NCBI GenBank assembly: GCA_017442445.1 | Contig: JAFRZS010000280.1 | Location: 1 to 5,322, forward strand | Length of the DNA: 5,322 nt | Reading direction: 5' to 3' | DNA from: Clostridia bacterium | GTDB lineage: Bacteria > Bacillota > Clostridia > Oscillospirales > Acutalibacteraceae | Shown: positions 1 to 5,322 of the stretch, piece by piece | How positions within the stretch are numbered: position 1 is the first letter of the stretch | Layout: each line of letters starts with the position of its first letter | The notes under the pieces: model-generated | The model's database searches: none | What the model was told of the DNA's origin: nothing | What the model saw: the letters and a program-made list of their open reading frames with translations, nothing else | Made by a program: the position numbers and the translations under genes

Positions 1-1809
1 GCTGAAGGCAGAACGGCAGTGCTTGTTCTGGTAGTGTTTTTAGTTCTTTTCAGCGCCGGAGCGGCAGTTGCGGGAACATATATGCTCAAACCCATAATCA
101 ATGAGATTATTCCGCTTATCGGAAAAGCGGGTGAAGCGGGTGCGTTTATACCTCTTGCAAAAAAGGTAATATTGCTTCTTTTTGTTTATGCACTTGGTGC
201 ATTTTCAACCTATGCTCAGGCGAGAATAATGCTCAATGTATCACAGAACACACTCAACACAATCCGAAAGGATTTGTTTGAACATCTGCAGGATTTACCG
301 ATAAGCTATTTTGATAAAAATACACACGGTGAACTCATGAGCCGTTTTACAAACGATACCGATACTGTACGTGAAGCGGTGAGCCAGATTGTACCGCAGA
401 TGATATCTGCAATCGTGACGGTTGTTTCGACATTTATAATGATGCTGGTACTGAGTCCGATACTCACTCTGATGATAATTCTGATGCTTGTAATTATGTT
501 TATAATCATCAAAACGATTGGTTCAAAGAGCTCGAAAAATTTCAGACGTCAGCAGAAAGCAGTAGGTAGTGCAAACGGATATATTGAAGAAATAACTGAA
601 GGCTTAAAGGTAGTAAAAGTTTTCTGTCATGAGAAAAAAGTCAAGGAAGAATTTGCAGTTCGTAACGAGGAGCTTCGCGATTCAGCAACAAAGGCTAACA
701 CATATGCAAGTATTCTGATGCCGATAATGGGTAATTTATCCTATATGAACTATGCACTCACTGCAACTATCGGAGGACTTTTGTTAGTCAACGGTGTAGG
801 TAGGCTTGATATCGGTTCTGTTGCTGCATTTTTGCAATACACAAGAAGCTTTTCACAGCCGATAACACAGTTTTCACAGCAGGTAAACGTACTTCTTGCG
901 GCACTTGCAGGTGCGGAGAGAATTTTTGACGTACTTGATGAAACTCCCGAAGAAGATAACGGTTTTGTAACCTTAACAAGAGTTGAAAAAGAAGCTGACG
1001 GAAGACTTACAAAGACAGATAAAAGAACAGGCTTCTGGGCTTGGGAAAATACAGAAACAGGTGAGCTTGTTGAGTTAAAGGGTGATGTTCGTTTTAACAA
1101 TGTAACATTCAGTTACGACGGAAGAAAAACAGTGTTGAAGAATGTAAGTCTTTATGCAAAACCGGGACAAAAAATTGCATTCGTAGGTTCAACAGGTGCG
1201 GGTAAAACCACAATCACCAATCTCATAAACAGATTCTATGAGATTTCCGACGGTGAGATCACCTATGACGGAATAGATATAAAAAATATTAAAAAAGATG
1301 CTTTGCGCGGTTCTCTTGCCGTAGTGTTGCAGGATACACATCTTTTCACAGGAACGGTAAGAGAAAATATCCGTTACGGAAAGCTTGACGCAACCGATGA
1401 AGAAATTTATGCGGCGGCAAAACTTGCAAATGCGGATTCATTTATTGAAAGATTACCTGACGGGTATGACACAATGTTAACCTCTGACGGTATGAATCTG
1501 AGTCAGGGACAAAGACAGCTTTTGGCAATCGCCAGAGCAGCAGTAGCAGATCCGCCCGTATTGATTCTTGATGAAGCGACAAGCTCAATTGATACAAGAA
1601 CAGAAAGAAATATTGAAAAAGGCATGGACTCTCTGATGAAGGACAGAACGGTATTTGTTATTGCTCACAGACTTTCAACTGTCAGAAATTCAAACGCAAT
1701 AATGGTGCTTGAAAACGGCGAAATTATTGAGCGAGGCGACCACGAGAGCTTACTTGCAGACGAGGGTAAATACTATCAGCTTTATACAGGACAGTTTGAA
1801 TTGGAGTAA
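1..1809 (+). CDS. ABC exporter half-transporter, fused membrane and ATPase domains (5' end missing)
   Basis: This is a type IV (B-family, MDR-like) exporter subunit that uses ATP to move lipids, drugs or peptides across the cytoplasmic membrane. The frame is open from base 1 (602 codons, stop TAA), so the true start lies upstream; the GTG at 19 falls inside the first membrane helix. Six hydrophobic segments occupy residues 5-285, with a typical cytoplasmic-loop motif LPISYFDKNTHGELMSRF. The ATPase domain has Walker A GSTGAGKTT (396-404), Q-loop Gln444, signature LSQGQ (500-504), Walker B VLILDE (520-525, catalytic Glu525) and H-loop His556. An insert at about 313-363 with the motif TGFWAW is, from family knowledge, typical of one half of heterodimeric exporters (YheI/YheH, BmrC/BmrD-like), so the partner is probably encoded just upstream. 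Substrate unknown. Fairly sure of family, not of role. Confidence 0.93.
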   Translation, partial: AEGRTAVLVLVVFLVLFSAGAAVAGTYMLKPIINEIIPLIGKAGEAGAFIPLAKKVILLLFVYALGAFSTYAQARIMLNVSQNTLNTIRKDLFEHLQDLPISYFDKNTHGELMSRFTNDTDTVREAVSQIVPQMISAIVTVVSTFIMMLVLSPILTLMIILMLVIMFIIIKTIGSKSSKNFRRQQKAVGSANGYIEEITEGLKVVKVFCHEKKVKEEFAVRNEELRDSATKANTYASILMPIMGNLSYMNYALTATIGGLLLVNGVGRLDIGSVAAFLQYTRSFSQPITQFSQQVNVLLAALAGAERIFDVLDETPEEDNGFVTLTRVEKEADGRLTKTDKRTGFWAWENTETGELVELKGDVRFNNVTFSYDGRKTVLKNVSLYAKPGQKIAFVGSTGAGKTTITNLINRFYEISDGEITYDGIDIKNIKKDALRGSLAVVLQDTHLFTGTVRENIRYGKLDATDEEIYAAAKLANADSFIERLPDGYDTMLTSDGMNLSQGQRQLLAIARAAVADPPVLILDEATSSIDTRTERNIEKGMDSLMKDRTVFVIAHRLSTVRNSNAIMVLENGEIIERGDHESLLADEGKYYQLYTGQFELE

Positions 1810-1813
1810 TAAA

Positions 1814-2644
1814 ATGAAAATCGGATTGGTGTGTCCCGGCGGCGGAATGAAAGGAATATACGGCGCAGGTGTGCTTGATGTTTTTATTGACAACAATATA
1901 AAATTTGATTACTGCATTTCGGCATCGGCAGGTGCCGCAAATGCGGTAACCTTTCTTGCAAATCAGAGGGACAGAACCTACAGATTTTACAGTCAGCATT
2001 CAAAATCACCCGAATATATGAGCTTGAAAAATTTTATAAAAACAGGCTCATATTTCGGACTTGATTATATCTACGGGAAACTGACATATGAGCTTGATCC
2101 TCTTGACTTTGAAGCTTTACATAAAAACGAAACAAGCATGGAAATCGTCATAACAAATTATGAAACGGGTGAGAGTGAATATTTTGACTTAAAGACCGTA
2201 AAAAAAGGCGACTGCAAATTACTGATGGCATCAAGTGCGTTACCTGCAATCTGCAGACCGATTGAAATAAACGGAAAGCTTTACTGCGACGGAGGACTGT
2301 CAGATCCCGTACCGATTAAGAGAGCACTTGATAAAGGCTGTGACAAAATTGTACTTGTCACCTCCAACATAACGGACGGTAGTAAAAAGCCTGAAAAATT
2401 TCAGTTTTTATATCCGCTTGTTTTCAGAAAATATCCGAAAATTGCTGAGCTTTTAAGAACAAGACATATAAAATACAACGAAGCGGCAGAGCTTATAAAA
2501 AGCTTAGAAAAAGAGGGCAAAATAATAAAAATATGGCCGAGCGAAAATATAAAATCCAATATGCTGACACAAAATCCGAAAACACTTGAAGAGCTTTATG
2601 AATTGGGAAAAAAAGATGCAGAGGAAAGCCTGAGGCTTTTATAA
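1814..2644 (+). CDS. Patatin-like phospholipase family protein
   Basis: This 276-residue protein is a probable cytoplasmic or membrane-associated lipid acyl hydrolase of the bacterial patatin (RssA/YjjU-like) family. Motifs in order are the oxyanion-hole loop GGGMKG (9-14), the nucleophile elbow SASAG (36-40, Ser38 the expected nucleophile) and the catalytic Asp in DGG (159-161), which together give the Ser-Asp dyad. The usual elbow is GxSxG; here the first Gly is Ser36. No signal peptide is seen. The ATG at 1814 was chosen because GGAG at 1803-1806 lies 7 bases before it and the N-terminus MKIGLVCPGGG matches the family; an upstream in-frame start at 1709 would put 35 unrelated residues in front. 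The ribosome binding site lies within the last codons of the exporter gene, four bases separate the two frames, and so translation is probably coupled. Substrate and activity are not shown by the sequence. Confidence 0.9.
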   Translation: MKIGLVCPGGGMKGIYGAGVLDVFIDNNIKFDYCISASAGAANAVTFLANQRDRTYRFYSQHSKSPEYMSLKNFIKTGSYFGLDYIYGKLTYELDPLDFEALHKNETSMEIVITNYETGESEYFDLKTVKKGDCKLLMASSALPAICRPIEINGKLYCDGGLSDPVPIKRALDKGCDKIVLVTSNITDGSKKPEKFQFLYPLVFRKYPKIAELLRTRHIKYNEAAELIKSLEKEGKIIKIWPSENIKSNMLTQNPKTLEELYELGKKDAEESLRLL

Positions 2645-2666
2645 TGCAGAATTCAGGGTGGGCAAA

Positions 2667-2814
2667 GCAAAGTCGTTGACTTTGCAGTGATATATCGGCT
2701 GTGCCGATGTGATATTTGTCTTGCGACGAGTGATATTTTGCCTGCGGCAAAGTGATATATTTGCTTCGCAAATGTTATGGGTGGGTTTCACCCACACCCA
2801 TGCGCCTGACGGCG
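2667..2814. repeat. Periodic array of short hairpins with GTGATAT linkers
   Basis: Seven self-complementary units follow one another: 2667-2685 (8-bp stem, loop GTT), 2694-2708 (6 bp, TGT), 2716-2729 (5 bp with one G-T pair, loop TTGC), 2737-2751 (6 bp, TGC), 2759-2773 (6 bp, TTC), 2781-2795 (6 bp, TTC) and 2803-2814 (4 bp, TGAC). The linkers are AGTGATAT, then GTGATAT three times, then the diverged GTTATGG and ACCCATG. Centres are spaced about 25, 21.5, 21.5, 22, 22 and 20.5 bases. Arm sequences differ from unit to unit while pairing is kept. The array starts 22 bases after the phospholipase stop. It is not coding: the 22-nt period breaks any reading frame. Function unknown; it resembles interspersed intergenic repeats that I recall from Ruminococcaceae, but no search was made. 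Confidence 0.8.
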
Positions 2815-2857
2815 AGGTAATAAGTAATAGTGAAAATGTAAGAAGTAAAAATATTTT

Positions 2858-2898
2858 AAAAGTTAAAAACTTTTCGTAGGGGAAGCGTTTCGCTTCCC
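2858..2898. repeat. Two further short perfect hairpins
   Basis: The first hairpin is AAAAGTT / AACTTTT (2858-2874, 7 bp, loop AAA). The second is GGGAAGCG / CGCTTCCC (2880-2898, 8 bp, loop TTT). Both have three-base loops like the array upstream but lack the GTGATAT linker. Neither is followed by a T-run, so they are not convincing terminators on their own. The 43 bases between the array and the first hairpin (2815-2857) are AT-rich with TAATAAGTAATAG-type low complexity, and I see nothing else there. Confidence 0.6.
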
Positions 2899-2916
2899 GC
2901 AGGAATATCTATCAGG

Positions 2917-2952
2917 CATCTATCAGGGAACGGTTCTCTGATAGATGTTTTT
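2917..2952 (+). terminator. Strong intrinsic terminator after the exporter-phospholipase operon
   Basis: A 14-bp stem (2917-2930 paired with 2934-2947, one G-T pair, loop CGG) is followed directly by TTTTT (2948-2952). This is the classic Rho-independent form on the + strand. It separates the upstream operon from the repressor promoter, whose -35 box begins 8 bases later. The left arm ATCTATCAGG is duplicated just upstream at 2907-2916. Confidence 0.88.
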
Positions 2953-2960
2953 AATATATA

Positions 2961-2989
2961 TTGACAAATAACTACAAGTGTAGTATATT
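2961..2989 (+). promoter_or_regulatory. Sigma-A-type promoter of the repressor-protease operon
   Basis: The -35 box TTGACA (2961-2966) is a perfect consensus, and 17 bases later the -10 box TATATT (2984-2989) matches five of six positions. Transcription should begin near 2996. This is an intrinsically strong promoter that would need repression, which fits the two operators lying on it. Confidence 0.88.
2971..2984. promoter_or_regulatory. BlaI/MecI-type operator O1
   Basis: The sequence ACTACA-AG-TGTAGT is a perfect 6-bp inverted repeat around a 2-base centre and contains the TACA-NN-TGTA core known for BlaI/MecI/CopY-family repressors. It fills the space between the -35 and -10 boxes and overlaps the first base of the -10, so a bound repressor would block RNA polymerase. 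Binding is inferred. Confidence 0.85.
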
Positions 2990-2998
2990 AATAAAAAA

Positions 2999-3010
2999 TA
3001 CATTTGTAGT
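2999..3010. promoter_or_regulatory. BlaI/MecI-type operator O2
   Basis: TACA-TT-TGTA (2999-3008) followed by GT repeats the O1 half-sites. Its centre is 26 bp from the centre of O1 and it lies just past the expected transcription start, immediately before the ribosome binding site of the repressor gene. Two operators on one promoter is the arrangement known for bla and mec loci and points to autoregulation. Confidence 0.8.
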
Positions 3011-3023
3011 TTGAGGTGTTATT

Positions 3024-3401
3024 GTGAGTATGAAAAAATTACCTGATGCGGAATTTGAAATAATGAAAGCAATATGGCATTCTGATGAACCTGTAACATC
3101 ACCTGTTTTAACGGAAAAGCTCCGCTTTCTTTTACCCGAAAAAGAATGGAAGGCACAAACGGTACTTACTATGTTGGTTCGTCTTGAAAAAAAGGGTTTT
3201 CTGCGCTCGGAAAAAAATTCAAAGGAAAGAAATTATTATACCGTTATTTCCGAAGATGATTATTTAAAAATTGAACAGGAAAATTTTAAAAAACGATTTT
3301 CAGGCCGTTCCTTCAGCGCGTTGGTAAAGGCATTATATGACGGTAAAAATGTATCCGAAGATGAGATAGAAGAACTCAGAAATTGGATAAATAAAATATA
3401 G
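3024..3401 (+). CDS. BlaI/MecI/CopY-family transcriptional repressor
   Basis: This 125-residue protein has the usual length for the family. Residues 1-75 form a winged helix, beginning with LPDAEFEIMKAIW; the recognition-helix region is WKAQTVLTMLVRLEKKGFL (42-60), followed by the wing RNYYTVI (69-75). Residues 80-125 are a helical dimerisation segment with SFSALVKAL (96-104), where BlaI homologues carry the site cut during induction. It should bind as a dimer to TACA-NN-TGTA sites, three of which occur in this window. GTG 3024 was chosen because GAGG at 3013-3016 is 7 bases away; ATG 3030, two codons in, would be 13 bases away. The protease gene follows 10 bases later, so the two are one operon. 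Its closeness to beta-lactam control is not established; I leave the gene symbol blank. Confidence 0.92.
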   Translation: MSMKKLPDAEFEIMKAIWHSDEPVTSPVLTEKLRFLLPEKEWKAQTVLTMLVRLEKKGFLRSEKNSKERNYYTVISEDDYLKIEQENFKKRFSGRSFSALVKALYDGKNVSEDEIEELRNWINKI

Positions 3402-3411
3402 GTGAAAACTT

Positions 3412-4635
3412 ATGAAATTGTTTATTATCAGTTTATTAATTTGCTCATGTCTTATGACGGTTGTATCAATAATTTATATGGCACTTTCGTCTTCGCTTAA
3501 AAATTGGTCAGCAAAAAGACGTTATAATTTATGGCTGTTTATTTTGTTGGGATTTTTGACACCGTTCAAACCGTTTATCTCGGATCATCTCTGGAAAATA
3601 ACTTTAAAGGCGGAGGAAGCTTCAACTACGGTTAACACCATAGCTTTGACAAATGCTTCTGATTTACAAAGCTCAATAGATTTAACTGAAATTTTATTTG
3701 TAATCTGGGTTATCGGTGCGATAATTTTTGCAATAAAATCTATATTGAGTCATTACAGATTTAAAAGATATTTATCAAGATGTTCAATTCCTTGCGATAA
3801 CAATATCTCAGAGCTTACAAAAGCAGTTGCAAAACAAATGAGAATTAAAAAAATCAATGTTGTCAGGTTAAAAGGTGTAGATTCACCGATGATGACAGGC
3901 TTGAGGCACCCGACGGTTATTTTGCCTGAGTGTGATTATTCTGAGGAGGAGCTTCGTCTTATAATTAAACACGAATTATATCATTTCAAGAAGCGTGATT
4001 TATTATATAAAGCGATTTTTATTTTCTGTAAAATGATACATTGGTTCAATCCTGTCATGGCGGTTATTGAAAGAGAGATAGAAAGTATTTGCGAATTGGC
4101 TTGTGATGAACGTGTGATTAGAAACGAAAACAAAAAAGACAGAAAAACATATTGTCAGGCTATTTTAAATACAGCATCCTTGAAAGACGAAAGAGCTGCT
4201 TCTCATGCTCCGATTTTATCAAGTAATTTTGTCAATGACAGGAATAATTTAAAGCATCGGTTGACATTGATAATTACAAACACAAAAAAGAAAAGGTTTA
4301 CTTTTTTTTCTGTGCTTGTAATGTTACTGACTGTACTTTCGGGAACTGTTTTCGGGGTTACTTATGACAATTCCGATATATCATACTCAGAAAATGAAGA
4401 AATTTATAAAACAACAGTTGTGTATATTCCTACAGAAGAAACGTCAATTCCGAGGGTTACCGATCGAAACGGAAATGTTTTTGAAGATGCATCATCTGTT
4501 ATACATTTAGAGGAAACAACAAAAGTTTCGTATTCAGAACAAGCATTTATGAATGATGCACCGACACAAAAGTCTTTTGCGGATAGTCAGACAACAAATC
4601 AAAACACAACAACGATTACACAGAGAAGTCAATAA
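3412..4635 (+). CDS. BlaR1-like M56-family membrane metalloprotease without a penicillin-binding domain
   Basis: This 407-residue integral membrane zinc protease is the probable signal transducer for the repressor encoded just upstream. Hydrophobic helices lie at about 4-26, 38-56, 92-112 and 297-316, with a further hydrophobic stretch at 199-220. The zinc site is HELYH (187-191) followed by ELACDE (228-233), the M56 arrangement. After the last helix only about 90 residues remain (318-407), rich in Thr, Ser, Gln and Asn, ending in NTTTITQRSQ. BlaR1 and MecR1 are near 585-600 residues and carry an outer beta-lactam sensor there, so that domain is absent and the signal is unknown. The ribosome binding site AGGTG (3400-3404) overlaps the repressor stop, 7 bases before ATG. 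By family knowledge, activation leads to cleavage of the repressor; here that is inference. Confidence 0.9.
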   Translation: MKLFIISLLICSCLMTVVSIIYMALSSSLKNWSAKRRYNLWLFILLGFLTPFKPFISDHLWKITLKAEEASTTVNTIALTNASDLQSSIDLTEILFVIWVIGAIIFAIKSILSHYRFKRYLSRCSIPCDNNISELTKAVAKQMRIKKINVVRLKGVDSPMMTGLRHPTVILPECDYSEEELRLIIKHELYHFKKRDLLYKAIFIFCKMIHWFNPVMAVIEREIESICELACDERVIRNENKKDRKTYCQAILNTASLKDERAASHAPILSSNFVNDRNNLKHRLTLIITNTKKKRFTFFSVLVMLLTVLSGTVFGVTYDNSDISYSENEEIYKTTVVYIPTEETSIPRVTDRNGNVFEDASSVIHLEETTKVSYSEQAFMNDAPTQKSFADSQTTNQNTTTITQRSQ

Positions 4636-4657
4636 TTCATTACAATTAAGAGGATGT

Positions 4658-4787
4658 AAAAAAAGCGCAGACCGCATAAATGCTATAAACAAACTTCGCC
4701 ACTCGACGTACCTTTGTACGCCTTCGGGTTCCAAAAACAACGATACTCGTTGTTTTTGCTCAGTTTGTTCATTCTGCATCTTTTTTT
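4658..4787. repeat. Fold-back repeat with internal hairpins, possibly also the protease-gene terminator
   Basis: The outer arms pair imperfectly: A7-G (4658-4665) with C-T7 (4780-4787), GCAGA (4667-4671) with TCTGC (4773-4777), and AACAAACT (4688-4695) with AGTTTGTT (4762-4769). Inside are two hairpins: CGTAC/GTACG (4707-4720, loop CTTT) and a perfect 12-bp stem at 4732-4758 with loop TAC. The whole is a branched fold of about 130 bp starting 22 bases after the protease stop. The T7 at its end would let the outer stem act as a terminator on the + strand. Short overlapping frames on both strands here look spurious. It could be a miniature inverted-repeat element or an intergenic repeat; no target-site duplication is evident. 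Confidence 0.6.
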
Positions 4788-4799
4788 CCTATCCCCTAG

Positions 4800-4838
4800 A
4801 AAGAAGCTGTAAAAAAACTGTTTTTTTACAGCTTCTTT
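4800..4838. terminator. Perfect 18-bp hairpin, possible bidirectional terminator
   Basis: The left arm 4800-4817 pairs without mismatch with 4821-4838 around the loop CTG. The outer part, GAAGCTGT/ACAGCTTC, is GC-containing, while the loop-proximal 7 pairs are all A-T. No clean T-run follows (GTTAAAA), so as a terminator it is unusual; the T-rich strand lies inside the stem. It separates the protease gene from the next gene and may insulate them in either direction. Confidence 0.5.
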
Positions 4839-4854
4839 GTTAAAAACTTAATTA

Positions 4855-4868
4855 ACTACAAATGTAGA
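4855..4868. promoter_or_regulatory. BlaI/MecI-type operator O3 before the membrane-protein gene
   Basis: CTACA-AA-TGTAG (4856-4867) is a perfect inverted repeat carrying the TACA-NN-TGTA core and nearly the same flanks as O1. It ends 4 bases before the ribosome binding site AAGGAG, the same placement as O2 before its gene. No strong promoter is visible; the best candidate is TTTACA (4825-4830) with TTAATT (4848-4853), spacing 17, which is weak and partly inside the preceding hairpin. Repression by the local BlaI-like protein is inferred. Confidence 0.8.
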
Positions 4869-4884
4869 AAAAGGAGTGTGTGTT

Positions 4885-5322
4885 GTGACATTTTTAAAGA
4901 AATATAAAATCGGGGAGATTATACCTCGCTTAACTGCGGCATTTATGGTTGTATTACTTTATAGTCTGTTGAAAACAAGTGAAAGCTTTACGGAAATATC
5001 ATTCTATAATGAAATAAATTTTGTCGTATTTCTTTTGTGTGTTATTGCGTTGTTTTTTATACTTTGTATTGTAAAGAATGATACAGCCATAAATGTTACA
5101 GCGATATTCTTGACATTATTGTATTTTATTTGTGCTGCATCAATGAAAAGAGAATATTATTTTTCTATCGGATTGTGTGCGGTGATGTGCATTTTAGTTG
5201 CTTTCTTCAATTTTGACGGAATTAAACTGAAACTTAAAAATAAGTCAGTCCGTCTTGCTGTTGCATTATTCATTATAGCTTTTACACTTTTTGTCGGACT
5301 CATATGTTGTTTGTATTACAAA
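4885..5322 (+). CDS. Multi-spanning membrane protein of unknown function (3' end missing)
   Basis: The frame is open for 146 codons from GTG 4885 to the last base of the window, so the C-terminus is missing. AAGGAG (4871-4876) lies 8 bases before the GTG, which decides the start. The protein begins with a short basic stretch (TFLKKYK) and then has about five hydrophobic helices: 13-30, 44-63, 70-86, 90-109 and 121-143. A basic loop LKLKNKSVR (115-123) precedes the last one, suggesting positive-inside orientation. I see no catalytic motif. The pattern is weakly reminiscent of the N-terminus of DUF2079-type membrane proteins of Clostridia, but this is a guess from memory. The operator directly in front indicates that it belongs to the regulon of the BlaI-like repressor. 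That it is a real gene is well supported by the start signals and the long open frame; its function is not known. Confidence 0.8.
   Translation, partial: MTFLKKYKIGEIIPRLTAAFMVVLLYSLLKTSESFTEISFYNEINFVVFLLCVIALFFILCIVKNDTAINVTAIFLTLLYFICAASMKREYYFSIGLCAVMCILVAFFNFDGIKLKLKNKSVRLAVALFIIAFTLFVGLICCLYYK

Noticed and set aside
19..21. GTG as the start of the ABC exporter
   Set aside because: The frame is open to base 1, there is no ribosome binding site before it, and it falls within the first membrane helix; the gene begins outside the window.
306..1100. Minus-strand frames inside the exporter gene
   Set aside because: They are antisense to a strongly supported gene with intact family motifs and have low-complexity translations.
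1709..1813. Upstream in-frame start extending the phospholipase by 35 residues
   Set aside because: The extension overlaps the exporter gene, does not look like family sequence, and a well-placed GGAG serves the ATG at 1814.
2493..2771. Minus-strand 92-codon frame over the hairpin array
   Set aside because: It overlaps the phospholipase gene and reads through the palindromes; the roughly 22-nt period is out of phase with codons and no ribosome binding site is visible.
2667..2814. CRISPR array
   Set aside because: The constant element is only 7 nt and the variable parts are self-complementary 15-mers, not unique spacers of 26 nt or more; no cas gene is seen.
3030..3032. ATG as the repressor start
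   Set aside because: It lies 13 bases from GAGG, whereas GTG 3024 lies 7 bases away; the difference is only two residues and cannot be fully excluded.
4706..4720. Fourth BlaI-type operator (TACC-TT-TGTA)
   Set aside because: One half-site base is wrong, it lies inside a hairpin of the fold-back repeat, and it is not near a promoter.
4534..4843. Overlapping short frames on both strands across the protease gene end and fold-back repeat
   Set aside because: They run through inverted repeats, overlap a well-supported gene and show no recognisable protein features.

Overview
The window looks like chromosomal DNA of a low-GC, gut-type Clostridia, most likely Oscillospiraceae/Ruminococcaceae. This rests on codon use, the protein variants present and the style of the hairpin-rich intergenic DNA; no marker gene is present, so it is an inference. 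Every coding region reads on the + strand.

Region 1 (1-2952) is the end of an operon. It holds the 3' part of an ABC exporter half-transporter, of the kind that pairs with a second half encoded next to it, followed 4 bases later by a patatin-like phospholipase whose ribosome binding site lies inside the exporter's last codons. After it comes about 300 bp of non-coding DNA: a regular array of short hairpins (roughly 22-nt period, constant GTGATAT linker, arms that change but stay self-complementary), two more hairpins, and a strong intrinsic terminator at 2917-2952.

Region 2 (2953-4635) is a BlaI/MecI-type repressor gene and a BlaR1-like M56 metalloprotease gene, driven by a near-consensus promoter (TTGACA-17-TATATT). 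Two TACA-NN-TGTA operators sit on the promoter, one between the -35 and -10 and one just after the expected transcription start. The protease keeps its HEXXH zinc site and membrane segments but has no penicillin-binding sensor domain, only a short Ser/Thr-rich tail.

Region 3 (4636-5322) has a fold-back repeat ending in T7, a perfect 18-bp hairpin, then a third TACA-NN-TGTA operator directly in front of a new gene for a multi-spanning membrane protein that runs off the window. The most coherent story is a small signalling unit. The M56 protease senses an unknown envelope signal and inactivates the BlaI-like repressor. That releases both its own operon and the downstream membrane-protein gene. 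The last two steps are inferred from the operators and from knowledge of the BlaI/BlaR1 family.
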